Shown here: positions 48,115-56,657 of the stretch, in pieces
Layout: each line of letters starts with the position of its first letter
Numbering within the stretch: the first letter of the stretch is position 1
From: Streptomyces albus subsp. albus
GTDB lineage: Bacteria; Actinomycetota; Actinomycetes; Streptomycetales; Streptomycetaceae
Assembly: GCF_000725885.1 (NCBI RefSeq)
Contig: NZ_JODR01000031.1
Coordinates: 1 to 64,000, forward strand
Direction of reading: 5' to 3'
Length of the DNA stretch: 64,000 nucleotides
Notes under the pieces: generated by a model
Database searches by the model: none
Seen by the model: the letters and a program-made list of their open reading frames with translations, nothing else
What the model was told of the DNA's origin: nothing
Position numbers and translations under genes: made by a program

Positions 48115-48630
48115 ATGCCCGAGCTGACGCGACTGGACGCCGGTCACGCCCCGGCGGTGCTGGCCTTCGAGACCGAGAACCGCGACTACTTCGCGGCCTC
48201 GGTCCCCGACCGGGGCGACGGCTATTTCGAGCGGTTCGCCGAGCGGTTCGACGCTCTGCTGGCCGAGCAGGAAGCCGGCGTCTGCGCCTTCCACGTGCTC
48301 CTCGACGGGGACGGGACGGTACTCGGCAGGTTCAACCTGGTGGACATCGAGGACGGTGCCGCGGAACTCGGCTACCGGGTCGGGCGGCGCGTCGCCGGTC
48401 GCGGTGTGGCGACCGCGACCGTCCTGGAGCTGTGCCGGCTGGCGGCGGCCCGGTACGGGCTGCACACGCTGCGCGCGGCCACCGTCCACCGGAACGCCGC
48501 GTCGCGCAGAGTGCTGGTCAAGGCCGGGTTCGTCCCGGCCGGCCCGGCCGATCCGGCCCACCTCGGCGGCGAGCCGGGCACTTGGTACGCGCGCGATCTG
48601 GTGCACCGGGAGCAGAACGGCCTGAGCTGA
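48115..48630 (+). CDS. GNAT-family N-acetyltransferase
   Basis: A 171-residue acetyltransferase. The acetyl-CoA pyrophosphate loop is RRVAGRGVATA, and the C-terminal HRNAASRRVLVKAGF block is typical of RimJ/RimL-like members. It transfers acetyl from acetyl-CoA to an amine (protein N terminus or small molecule). No link to the cluster is visible. Confidence 0.88.
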   Translation: MPELTRLDAGHAPAVLAFETENRDYFAASVPDRGDGYFERFAERFDALLAEQEAGVCAFHVLLDGDGTVLGRFNLVDIEDGAAELGYRVGRRVAGRGVATATVLELCRLAAARYGLHTLRAATVHRNAASRRVLVKAGFVPAGPADPAHLGGEPGTWYARDLVHREQNGLS

Positions 48631-48694
48631 GCCCCACCGGGTGACGGGCCTCCCCGCGGTGGCCCGGCGCCGGGCCGAGCCGGCCGGGAGCCGG

Positions 48695-48712
48695 TCTCGA
48701 TCCGTCGTCGAG
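48695..48712 (+). promoter_or_regulatory. SARP-like direct heptamer repeat ahead of the outlying operon
   Basis: TCTCGAT, four bases CCGT, then CGTCGAG give an 11-bp period, 110 bp upstream of the fusion gene at 48822. No clear -10 follows at 8 bp. The site links this operon to the regulation of the main cluster. Confidence 0.5.
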
Positions 48713-48821
48713 CGCCGGTGGGGACCGTGGTGCGGGTCCCAAGCGGCCCCAGGCGGTTCCGGGGGCGCCCGTGCGGTGCCCCGCCGGGTCCGCGCGGTCC
48801 CACGCATTGGAGGCGGGCACC

Positions 48822-50087
48822 ATGGAAGCTGACTCCCGGCCGCTCTTCCGCGTCCTGCTGCGGATGCAGATCCGTCCCGGCAGCCGCGAGGAGTTCGAAC
48901 GCACCTGGCGGGAGGTGGCCGCGGGCATCGCGCGCGAGCCCGCCAACAGGGGGCAGGCGCTGCTGCGTTCCACGGCGGACGAGAACGAGTTCTTCGTCGT
49001 CACCGACTGGGAGGACGAGGCGTCCTTCCGGTCCTTCGAGCGCGGCGCGGCACACGTCGAGAACCGCCGCAGGCTCCAGCCGTACCGTCAGGGTGGCGAG
49101 ATGGTCCTCACGGAGACGGTGTGCACGGTGCCGCCCGCGCACGAGGCGCAGCCGGCCCCGGCAGCCGGCCCGGCCGCCGAGGAGCGCCCCCCGGCCGAGG
49201 GCACCGCAGCCCTCGCCTTCATCGGGCTGGGCAACATGGGGGCCGGTATGGCGCACCGTCTGCTGGCGGCGGGGCACCCCCTCACCGTCCACAACCGCAC
49301 CGCGGCCAAGGCCGCTCCGCTCGCCGAGGCGGGTGCCATGGTCGCGGCGAGCCCGGCCGAGGCGGCCAAGGGTCACTCCGTGGTGCTGCTGAGCCTCGCC
49401 GACGAGGCCGCCGTGGAGGAGGTGCTGTTCGGGCAGGTGGCCGAGGTGCTGGCGCCGGGCGCGGTGGTCGTGGACACCTCCACCGTCTCGCCCGCGTACG
49501 CCCGTAAGAGCGCCGCCCGGCTGGCGCGGCTCGGCCTGTGCCGGGTCGAGGCATGCGTCGTCGGCAACCCCTTCCAGGCCAGGAAGGGCGAACTGCGGGT
49601 GTTCACCAGCGGCGACGAGGCCGACATCGCCGAGGTGCGCGGACTGCTGGACACCCTGGGCAGTCAGGTCGTCCACCTCGGGGCGCCCGGCACGGCCGCC
49701 ACCCTCAAGCTCATCTTCAATCTGCTGCTGGGCGCCCAGGTCGCCTCCCTGGCGGAGGCCGTCGCCTACGGGGTGGCCGCGGGGCTCGACCGCGAACGGC
49801 TGCTGACCTCCGTGGCGCAGAGCGGGTTCAGCTCCGTCGTGCTGCGGTTCCGCGCCGAACTGATGCGCAAGGGCAGCTACGAGCCCGCGTTCTTCCGTTC
49901 GGCGCTCATGGAGAAGGATCTGCGGCTGGCGCTGAGCGACGCGGCGACCGCCGGTGTGCCGCTGCCGGTGCTGGAGGCGGTCCGGGAACGCTTCGCGTAC
50001 GTCAACTCCGCGGGCGACGGCGACAAGGACGCCTCCGTCCTGCTGGAGCACACGGTGCGCGGCAACGGCGGGGGAGCGGTCCGGTGA
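48822..50087 (+). CDS. Fusion of ABM-fold domain and 3-hydroxyisobutyrate-dehydrogenase-like domain
   Basis: A 421-residue two-domain protein. Residues 1-105 are an ABM domain closely similar to the protein at 5413. After an Ala/Pro linker, residues about 130-421 form a beta-hydroxyacid dehydrogenase: NAD(P) loop FIGLGNMGAGMA, VVDTSTVSP, and the catalytic Lys region AATLKLIFN. Such enzymes oxidise or reduce hydroxy/keto pairs. GGAGG precedes ATG 48822, so the fusion is real and in one frame. Related imine reductases share this fold. Confidence 0.88.
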   Translation: MEADSRPLFRVLLRMQIRPGSREEFERTWREVAAGIAREPANRGQALLRSTADENEFFVVTDWEDEASFRSFERGAAHVENRRRLQPYRQGGEMVLTETVCTVPPAHEAQPAPAAGPAAEERPPAEGTAALAFIGLGNMGAGMAHRLLAAGHPLTVHNRTAAKAAPLAEAGAMVAASPAEAAKGHSVVLLSLADEAAVEEVLFGQVAEVLAPGAVVVDTSTVSPAYARKSAARLARLGLCRVEACVVGNPFQARKGELRVFTSGDEADIAEVRGLLDTLGSQVVHLGAPGTAATLKLIFNLLLGAQVASLAEAVAYGVAAGLDRERLLTSVAQSGFSSVVLRFRAELMRKGSYEPAFFRSALMEKDLRLALSDAATAGVPLPVLEAVRERFAYVNSAGDGDKDASVLLEHTVRGNGGGAVR

Positions 50088-50575
50088 CCGCGCCGGACCC
50101 GATGCTGGAGCGGCTGCGCACCCTGGCCGCCGGGACCCGCGGGAGCGGCGGGGCCGCGGCACCGCGCGACGACGTGGATCACGTGGATCACGTGAATGGC
50201 GTCGATGACGTGGACGCGGTGCTCGACCTGGTCTTCGCCTGGTTCCGTGCCTGTTTCCGCCCGTCCCGTGCGGGCGGCCGAAGCGGCGTCTTCCACTACG
50301 AGGTCGGCACGCCGCTCGGCGTCCGCCACCGCTACGTCGCCGTGACCGACGGCACCTGCACCATCTCCCGGACCCTCGACGGCACCCCGGACGCCACCAT
50401 CGGCGTGGCCCTGGACGATCTGGTGGCACTGGCCGTGGGCGCGGCCAAGGGCACCGACGCGTTCGTCAGCGGCCGGCTGAAGATCACGGGCGACGCGTTC
50501 TTCGCCATGAACTGGATCGAGTGGTTCGGCTCCCGCTCCCGCGACTCCGCCCGCCCGGGCGGGGAGACGGCCTGA
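50084..50575 (+). CDS. SCP2-like sterol-carrier-fold protein
   Basis: A 163-residue protein with the SCP2 core (RYVAVTDGTCTISR, GVALDDLVALAVG, GRLKITGDAFFAM). SCP2 domains bind hydrophobic ligands and may shuttle or shield a polyketide intermediate. An acidic DVDHVDHVNGVDDVDAV repeat lies at residues 29-45. GTG 50084 overlaps the fusion gene stop (GTGA). Confidence 0.75.
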   Translation: MTAPDPMLERLRTLAAGTRGSGGAAAPRDDVDHVDHVNGVDDVDAVLDLVFAWFRACFRPSRAGGRSGVFHYEVGTPLGVRHRYVAVTDGTCTISRTLDGTPDATIGVALDDLVALAVGAAKGTDAFVSGRLKITGDAFFAMNWIEWFGSRSRDSARPGGETA

Positions 50576-50595
50576 CGCCCCGCAAGGAGGATCCC

Positions 50596-51585
50596 GTGCG
50601 CATCGCCGTCACCGGCTCGATCGCCACCGACCATCTGATGACCTTCCCCGGCCGGTTCACCGAACAGCTGCTCGCCGGCAGCCTCGACCGGCTCTCCCTC
50701 TCCTTCCTCGTGGACGAACTGGAGGTCAGGCGGGGTGGGGTGGCCGCGAACATCGCCTTCGGCCTCGGCGGGCTGGGACTCCACCCCGTGCTGGTCGGCG
50801 CCGTGGGCGGCGACTGGTCCGACTACCAGCTGTGGCTCAAGGAGCACGGGGTCGACACCGACTCCGTCCACGTCAGCACCACCCGCCACACCGCCAGGTT
50901 CGTGTGCACCACCGACGCCGACCACAACCAGATCGGCTCCTTCTATCCCGGCGCCATGAGCGAGGCCGGCCGGATCTCGCTGCGCCGGGTCGCCGAACGT
51001 ACCGGCGGCCTCGACCTGGTGCTGGTCTCCCCGAACGACCTGGAGGCGATGCTGCGGCACACCCGCGAGTGCGCCGCGCTCGGCATCCCGTTCGCCGCGG
51101 ACGTCTCCCAGCAGCTCGCCGTCCTCGGCCGCGCCGACACCAGGGCCCTGCTGGACCGCCCCGCCTACCTGTTCACCAACGCCTACGAGGCCGTACTCCT
51201 CCAGGAACGCACCGGCTGGACGGAACAGCAGATCCTGGGGCGGGTCGGCACCTGGGTCACCACCCGCGGAGCGGACGGCGTGCACCTCGAACAGGCCGGG
51301 GTGCGCCCGCTCGACATCGCCGCCGCGCCCCTGCGCCGCGGCGTGACCCCGGAGCCCACCGGCGCCGGGGACGCGTTCCGCGCCGGTTTCCTGGCCGGCC
51401 TGGCCTGGGACCTCGGCCACGAACAGGCCGCCCGGCTCGGCAGCGTGCTCGCCGCCACCGCCTTGGAGACCACCGGCACCCAGACCTACACACTGCGCCG
51501 CACCCCGCTGCTGGCCCGGCTGCGGGCCGCCTACGGCGACCGGGCGGCCCGCCAGGTGGCTCCCCGCCTGACGGCACTCCGCTGA
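50596..51585 (+). CDS. PfkB-family carbohydrate/nucleoside kinase
   Basis: A 329-residue ribokinase-fold enzyme with GGVAANIAFGLGGLG near the N terminus and the catalytic TGAGDAFRAGF. Resemblance to adenosine-kinase-like PfkB proteins suggests a nucleoside or sugar substrate. It could recycle adenosine from SAM-dependent methylation or phosphorylate a sugar, but neither is shown. GTG 50596 has a strong AAGGAGG site. It ends the outlying operon. Confidence 0.85.
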   Translation: MRIAVTGSIATDHLMTFPGRFTEQLLAGSLDRLSLSFLVDELEVRRGGVAANIAFGLGGLGLHPVLVGAVGGDWSDYQLWLKEHGVDTDSVHVSTTRHTARFVCTTDADHNQIGSFYPGAMSEAGRISLRRVAERTGGLDLVLVSPNDLEAMLRHTRECAALGIPFAADVSQQLAVLGRADTRALLDRPAYLFTNAYEAVLLQERTGWTEQQILGRVGTWVTTRGADGVHLEQAGVRPLDIAAAPLRRGVTPEPTGAGDAFRAGFLAGLAWDLGHEQAARLGSVLAATALETTGTQTYTLRRTPLLARLRAAYGDRAARQVAPRLTALR

Positions 51586-51635
51586 GGGCGGCTGCCGCGC
51601 CGCCGGGTACGGGGTGGCGGTCCAGACCCGTCCGG

Positions 51636-51672
51636 GGGGCGCGGGCGAGGCCGTGGACGCCGCCCGCGCCCC
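51636..51672. terminator. Bidirectional hairpin terminator
   Basis: Perfect 12-bp arms (51636-51647 and 51661-51672) with a 13-nt loop lie between the convergent kinase and propeller-protein genes. Confidence 0.75.
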
Positions 51673-51695
51673 GCCGGGCCGGCAGGGCCCGCGGC

Positions 51696-52811
51696 TCAGT
51701 AGAAGCGGCGGACGAACACGTCCGACTTGCCGTTGGTGTCGCCCGGCACGATGTCGTCGGCCGTGGAGGAGAAGACCACATCGCGTCCACCGGCGCTGAC
51801 CGAGTCGGTGCCGGCCGTGGCGGGCCGGTCCGAGACGGTCTCGTCGGTGCCCGTCCGCAGGTCGCGGAGCACGAGGGACGGCCCGCCCGGATCGAGCGGG
51901 GCGTACAGCAGGTAGCGCCCGGAGGGATCGATGGCCAGGCCCCGTGCGTTCGGCACCACCTGCTCGGCGCCCGTGCTCTCCTCCTGGACGTGGGTGTCGT
52001 CGCCGGAGAGGTAGACGATCTTCTCGCCGTTCCTGCTCAGCTGGACGAGCGTCGCCGCCTTGCCCGCACCCTCGACCGGTCCGGCGGAGGTGTCGTCGGT
52101 CCGGTCGTAGACGTAGACGTCCTGCTCCTGGCCGTCCTGGTAGGCGACGAAGCGGCCGTCCCCGCTGATGGACGGCCGGGCCGGGGCGGTGTGGGCGAAC
52201 TCGGTGACGTACTGGGAGGCGTTGGCCTGCCAGTCCTGTATCTCGATCCGCTGGCGGGTCGGAAGCTGGCCGAAGGTGGCGGTGTGGGCGACGTAGCGGC
52301 CGTTCGTGCTCAGCGACGGCTGCCGGCAGCTGAGCCCCGCGCAGCCGATGGTCATCGTGAGACCCGAACTCACCACGGACAGATGGGTCTTCGTGTATTT
52401 CTGGAAGTCCGCCCAGAAGCCGACGTACTGGCCGTCACCGCTGATCACCGGGCGCTCGTTCGGGGACTTGTTGGAAGCGTTCATCATCGTGGTCAGGCTC
52501 GTCCGCTGGTCGCGGACGAACACCCTGTTGTAGTACGCCGCACCGGCGGACGTGAGGTTGTTCGCGAGCGACCGGAAGGCGATGCGCTGTCCGTCGTCGG
52601 TGATGGTGGCACCGGTGGAGTCACCGTCGCCCTGGGTGCCGTCGGACGCGACACTGACCCGCTCGACCCCGGCGCCTCCGCCGCGCGCGGCCCCTGGCTC
52701 GGCGGCGGCGGCTGCCGGGAGTGCCATCGTGACCGCGCAGGCGGCGACCGCCGCACTCAGCAAGGAACGCGGGCGTCTCGGGCCGCGACGCCGCTCGGTG
52801 TTTCCCCTCAT
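51696..52811 (-). CDS. Secreted WD40/TolB-like beta-propeller protein
   Basis: A 371-residue protein with a signal peptide (residues 1-37, AAAAAE at the end) and several PD40/TolB-like repeats (ISGDGQYVGFW, LSTNGRYVAHT, ISGDGRFVAYQ). Probably an extracellular binding or scaffold protein. GAGGGGGG precedes ATG 52811. It is unrelated to the cluster. Confidence 0.8.
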   Translation of the reverse strand: MRGNTERRRGPRRPRSLLSAAVAACAVTMALPAAAAAEPGAARGGGAGVERVSVASDGTQGDGDSTGATITDDGQRIAFRSLANNLTSAGAAYYNRVFVRDQRTSLTTMMNASNKSPNERPVISGDGQYVGFWADFQKYTKTHLSVVSSGLTMTIGCAGLSCRQPSLSTNGRYVAHTATFGQLPTRQRIEIQDWQANASQYVTEFAHTAPARPSISGDGRFVAYQDGQEQDVYVYDRTDDTSAGPVEGAGKAATLVQLSRNGEKIVYLSGDDTHVQEESTGAEQVVPNARGLAIDPSGRYLLYAPLDPGGPSLVLRDLRTGTDETVSDRPATAGTDSVSAGGRDVVFSSTADDIVPGDTNGKSDVFVRRFY

Positions 52812-53025
52812 GTTCCCCCCTCGGATCCGGGACCCCGTCCCGCCCCCGGCACTCCGCCGGAGGGCCACGGACAGCCAACCGGGGGCGGCGCTGCGGGGTC
52901 AATGCGTCACATGAGGTGCGGTCGGTGCGTCGGATGGCGTACGAGTCCGGCGGCCCGGCGCACGGACTGAGTCCCTCGGGCCGGTCCGACCGGATGTCCG
53001 CGCCGCGGCAGGCGGCTGCGCCCTC

Positions 53026-53910
53026 TCAGGTGTCGCACTCCCACACCGAGCCGCACACCCCGCAGCGGGCCCGCACCGGGCCCCGCACGGGTACGCGCAG
53101 CCGTACCCGGCAGGCGGGGCACGGGAAGGACACCCGCAGTGTGCCGCCCGCGCCCTCGAAGGCGTATCCGGCGCCGTGTGCGGCGGCCGTCCCGTGCCGC
53201 CGGTCCCTCGCGTAACGCCGCCGGGCCGGCCAGGGTGCGGCGGCCAGCGGCGGCACCCGCTCCTCCCGTTCGGCCCGCGCCCGCCCCCGCTCGTACGCCT
53301 CGTACGCCTGCGGGCTGGTGAACAGCACCGCCGGGTCGTCGCCCACCAGGCGGGCCCGTTTGGCCAGGACGTAACCGAACTCCTCGGGGGTGAGGTAGCC
53401 CAGCTTCTGCGAGGTGAGGGCGTCCTGCCGGAAGGCGTCGAGCAGCAGCCAGCCGGCGCCCAGGTAGGCGGCGGCGGTGTCGGTGAGCACCTCGTTGGCG
53501 TCCGTGCCGGGGAAGGAGAGGCCCAGCCGGTGCAGCCAGATGTGGGTGACCTCGTGGGCGAGCGCGGCACCGATGTCGCGGCGGTGCCGCGCGAAGCGGG
53601 TGTTCAGCTCGACGAAGTACTCGGGCCCGGCGGTCAGTTCCACGTTCGCGGCGTGCGTCATCTCGCGGAAGGTGACGATCACCCGTGCCTCGGGCAGCCG
53701 CAGGTGCCGCACCAGGGCGCCCGCGACGCGCTGGGTGCCCAGGTGGAGGTCCTCGGTGTCGTCGAAGGCCACATCGGCCGGGGCGACCGCGGCGGCGTAG
53801 TGCGGCAGACCGTCGGCGGTCAGCCGCCGGTGCACCGCGGTGAGCGCCTCGTGCACCACCTCCAGGTGCGGGTAGCCCCGCTCCACGGGGTCGCCCGTCG
53901 CACCGCCCAT
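53026..53910 (-). CDS. HExxH metalloprotease-like protein with C-terminal zinc ribbon
   Basis: A 294-residue protein. HEVTHIW (HExxH) with a downstream Asp/Glu (EVLTD) suggests a zinc metallopeptidase core. CPACR and CGVCG at the C terminus form a zinc ribbon. It is 28 bp downstream of the SpoIIE-type phosphatase and probably co-transcribed. Substrate unknown. Confidence 0.72.
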   Translation of the reverse strand: MGGATGDPVERGYPHLEVVHEALTAVHRRLTADGLPHYAAAVAPADVAFDDTEDLHLGTQRVAGALVRHLRLPEARVIVTFREMTHAANVELTAGPEYFVELNTRFARHRRDIGAALAHEVTHIWLHRLGLSFPGTDANEVLTDTAAAYLGAGWLLLDAFRQDALTSQKLGYLTPEEFGYVLAKRARLVGDDPAVLFTSPQAYEAYERGRARAEREERVPPLAAAPWPARRRYARDRRHGTAAAHGAGYAFEGAGGTLRVSFPCPACRVRLRVPVRGPVRARCGVCGSVWECDT

Positions 53911-53938
53911 TCCGCACCCCCAGCCGCGTGGCCCACGG

Positions 53939-56428
53939 TCACGATAGCGCCCGCGCCGCGCCGCCGGGAGCCAGCTCCTGCTCCGTCCAGATGGTCTTGC
54001 CGCGGTCCCCGTAGCGGCTGCCCCAGCGGTGGGCGAGCTGGGCGACGAGGAAGAGGCCGCGCCCGCCCTCGTCGGTGCTCCGCGCCCGGCGCAGCCGCGG
54101 CTGGGTGTTGCTGGGGTCCGACACCTCGCACACCAGCACGTGGTCGCGGATCAGCCGCAGCCCGACCGGGCCGCCCGCGTAGCGGATGGCGTTGGTGACC
54201 AGCTCGCTGACGATCAGTTCGGTGGTGAAGGACTCCTCCACCAGCCCCCACGCGGACAGTTGGGCCCCCGCGTCCTCCCGGGCGGCCTGCACGGCGGCCG
54301 GGTCGGCAGGGTACTCCCAGAAGGCGATGTCGCTCTCGGGCACCGCGCGGGTGCGGGCCAGCAGCACGGTGACGTCGTCGTCGGGGTGGTCGGTGTCCGG
54401 ATGGCGCCGCACCAGGTCGGCGCTGATCCGGTCCAGCGGCCGGGGCGGCATCGCGGTACCGGGCCCGGTGGTGGGAGGGCACAGCCGGCCCAGGTCGTCC
54501 CGCAGCCGTTCCATCCCCGCCTCACGGTCGTGGCCGAGCAGCCCGTCGGTGTACAGGGCCAGCACACTGCCGGGCGGCAGCCGCACCGTGGTCACCTCGA
54601 ACGGGTTGTCCCCGACGCCCAGCACCGGCCCCGGCACCAGCTCCGGATAGCTGACGCTGCCGTCCGGCAGCACCACGGCGGGCGGCGGATGCCCCGCACT
54701 GGCCATGCTGCACTCGCGGCTCACCGGGTCGTAGACGGCGAACAGACAGGAGGCGCCGACACTGTCCGGCTGGTCGGCCTCCTCCTTCATCCGCTGCATC
54801 AGATCGTCGAGGCAGGTCAGCAGCTCCTCCGGCGGCAGGTCCAGATCGGCGAGGGTCTGCACGGCGGTGCGGGCCCGCGCCATGGTGGCGGTCGCGCGCA
54901 GCCCGTGGCCGACCACGTCCCCGACGACCAGTGCGAGGCGCAGTGAGGACAGCGGGAACGCGTCGAACCAGTCGCCGCCCACACTGGCGCTGCCGCCGGC
55001 CGGCAGATACGAACCGGCGGTCTCCGCGGCCGACGACTCGGTGGCCGCCGGCGGGAGGAGACTGCGCTGGAGAACGAGCGCGGTGCGGTGCTCGCGCGTG
55101 TACCGGAACGCGTTGTCCAGTATCTCCGCGGTCCGCTGGCACAGCTCCTGGAGGAACGCGGCGTCCGCGTCCTCGAACGGCGCCGGATTGCGGACCCGGA
55201 AGACCTGGACGTAACCGAAGAAGCGCCCGCCGTGGTAGAGCGGGCAGCCGAGCGAGTCCCGCATCCCCTCCGGCAGCATCCGCGCGATCAGCGCGGGATC
55301 GTGGCCCAGGACACGGCGGGCCCGCTCCGGCCCCGCCGACAGCACCTCCCCGACCTGGGTGACGGCGTTCTCCGGCCGCTCGGGCACCACCGGCACCGGC
55401 TCGCCCACCTGCACCAGGTGCGCCGGCCACTCGCCCTCCGCGGCCTTCGCGGCGACCCGGCGCGGGGCGGACGCCGCATGACCCGGATAGCCCAGCGGAG
55501 GGTCCCGGCCCTGGAGCACGTCGTCGGGGAAATCCACACTCGCCAGTTCGCCCAGCGCCGGCACCAGCACCTCGGCCAGGTCCCTGGCGGTGCGCACCAC
55601 ATCCAGCGACGAGCCCAGGGCGAAGGCCCGCTCGTACGCCTGGACGAGGCGGCGCCGGGCGCGCTGCCGCTGCGAGATCTCCCGCGCGGTCACCACCACG
55701 CCCCTGGGCTCGCCCAGGGGCCCCTCCATGCGCAGACACGTCAGCGCCAGGCCCGTCTCCGAGCCGGGCGTTCCCACCCCGTACTCGGCGGCCACCAGGG
55801 CGGTCCCCTCCTCGGCGACCCGCCGGAAGGCGTCCCCGGACAGCCCTTCGCCCTCCATGCTGGGCAGCGAGGTCAGCCAGTCGTCACCGGCCCCCTCGGG
55901 GCGCAGCGCCTCGAACGCCGGGTTGGCCCGGACGGTGCGCATCTCCATGTCGAGCTGCACCGCCGGAATCCGGTCCTGCGCCAGCAGTTCCCGGGCCAGG
56001 GACTGGTCGGGACCCCGCCCGGTGCCCGGCCCCGGGACGACGGCCACCACCAGGGTGCCGGGCCCCTCGTCGGCGGCCAGCAGCCGCACGTCGGCCGTCA
56101 CCGCGTGCCCGTCCCGGTGCCGCAGCCGCACCCGGCGGACCCGCCCCGCGACCGGCTCCACGGCCCCGCGCTCCAGATCGGCGCCGGCGGCCGGCCCCCG
56201 GACGGTGGCAGCGCCCGCCGTACCCGCACCCCCGGCCGCGGCATCCTCCCGCGCGACCAGCTCCCGGCCCAGGGTGCCGACGACCTCGTCGGCGCTCCAG
56301 CCCAGCAGCCGGCCGGCGGCGCGCGACCACCAGCTGATACGGCCCTCACCGTCCAGGAGCGCGGCGGCGACGCCGTCGAAGCCGGGGGCGGGGCTGTCGT
56401 CCAGCGGCTGCTGGGCGGGAGGCTCCAC
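53939..56428 (-). CDS. PAS/GAF-SpoIIE phosphatase with C-terminal HATPase domain
   Basis: An 829-residue signalling protein. Two PAS-like segments (about 15-260), a GAF domain (about 290-450), a SpoIIE/PP2C phosphatase (GGDWFDAF, VVGDVVGHG) and a C-terminal anti-sigma-factor-type ATPase (ELIVSELVTNAIRYAGG). Such proteins dephosphorylate anti-anti-sigma factors and control stress or development sigma factors. GTG 56428 with GGAGGAG upstream was chosen. Confidence 0.88.
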   Translation of the reverse strand: MEPPAQQPLDDSPAPGFDGVAAALLDGEGRISWWSRAAGRLLGWSADEVVGTLGRELVAREDAAAGGAGTAGAATVRGPAAGADLERGAVEPVAGRVRRVRLRHRDGHAVTADVRLLAADEGPGTLVVAVVPGPGTGRGPDQSLARELLAQDRIPAVQLDMEMRTVRANPAFEALRPEGAGDDWLTSLPSMEGEGLSGDAFRRVAEEGTALVAAEYGVGTPGSETGLALTCLRMEGPLGEPRGVVVTAREISQRQRARRRLVQAYERAFALGSSLDVVRTARDLAEVLVPALGELASVDFPDDVLQGRDPPLGYPGHAASAPRRVAAKAAEGEWPAHLVQVGEPVPVVPERPENAVTQVGEVLSAGPERARRVLGHDPALIARMLPEGMRDSLGCPLYHGGRFFGYVQVFRVRNPAPFEDADAAFLQELCQRTAEILDNAFRYTREHRTALVLQRSLLPPAATESSAAETAGSYLPAGGSASVGGDWFDAFPLSSLRLALVVGDVVGHGLRATATMARARTAVQTLADLDLPPEELLTCLDDLMQRMKEEADQPDSVGASCLFAVYDPVSRECSMASAGHPPPAVVLPDGSVSYPELVPGPVLGVGDNPFEVTTVRLPPGSVLALYTDGLLGHDREAGMERLRDDLGRLCPPTTGPGTAMPPRPLDRISADLVRRHPDTDHPDDDVTVLLARTRAVPESDIAFWEYPADPAAVQAAREDAGAQLSAWGLVEESFTTELIVSELVTNAIRYAGGPVGLRLIRDHVLVCEVSDPSNTQPRLRRARSTDEGGRGLFLVAQLAHRWGSRYGDRGKTIWTEQELAPGGAARALS

Positions 56429-56657
56429 GTCACTCCTCCGTGGTCGGCCTGGTACGGACAGTGGTACGCGGGCCCGCCCCGCGCACACCGGGGACCGTTC
56501 GCTCCGTCCCCTCCAGCAGCATGCACCCGCACCGCCGGACGGGCACCTTCGCGGGAAGTCCAACAACCCCGTACGCATGTCCATGGGCAAGCGCGCCCGA
56601 GGTCGCAAAAGGTGGGGCGCCGAAGGCGACCTGCACCCGAACGGGAGGGGCGGAACC

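Noticed and set aside
48661..48680. GC palindrome after the GNAT gene as a terminator
   Set aside because: A 14-bp self-complementary stretch leaves no loop and is expected by chance at this GC content.
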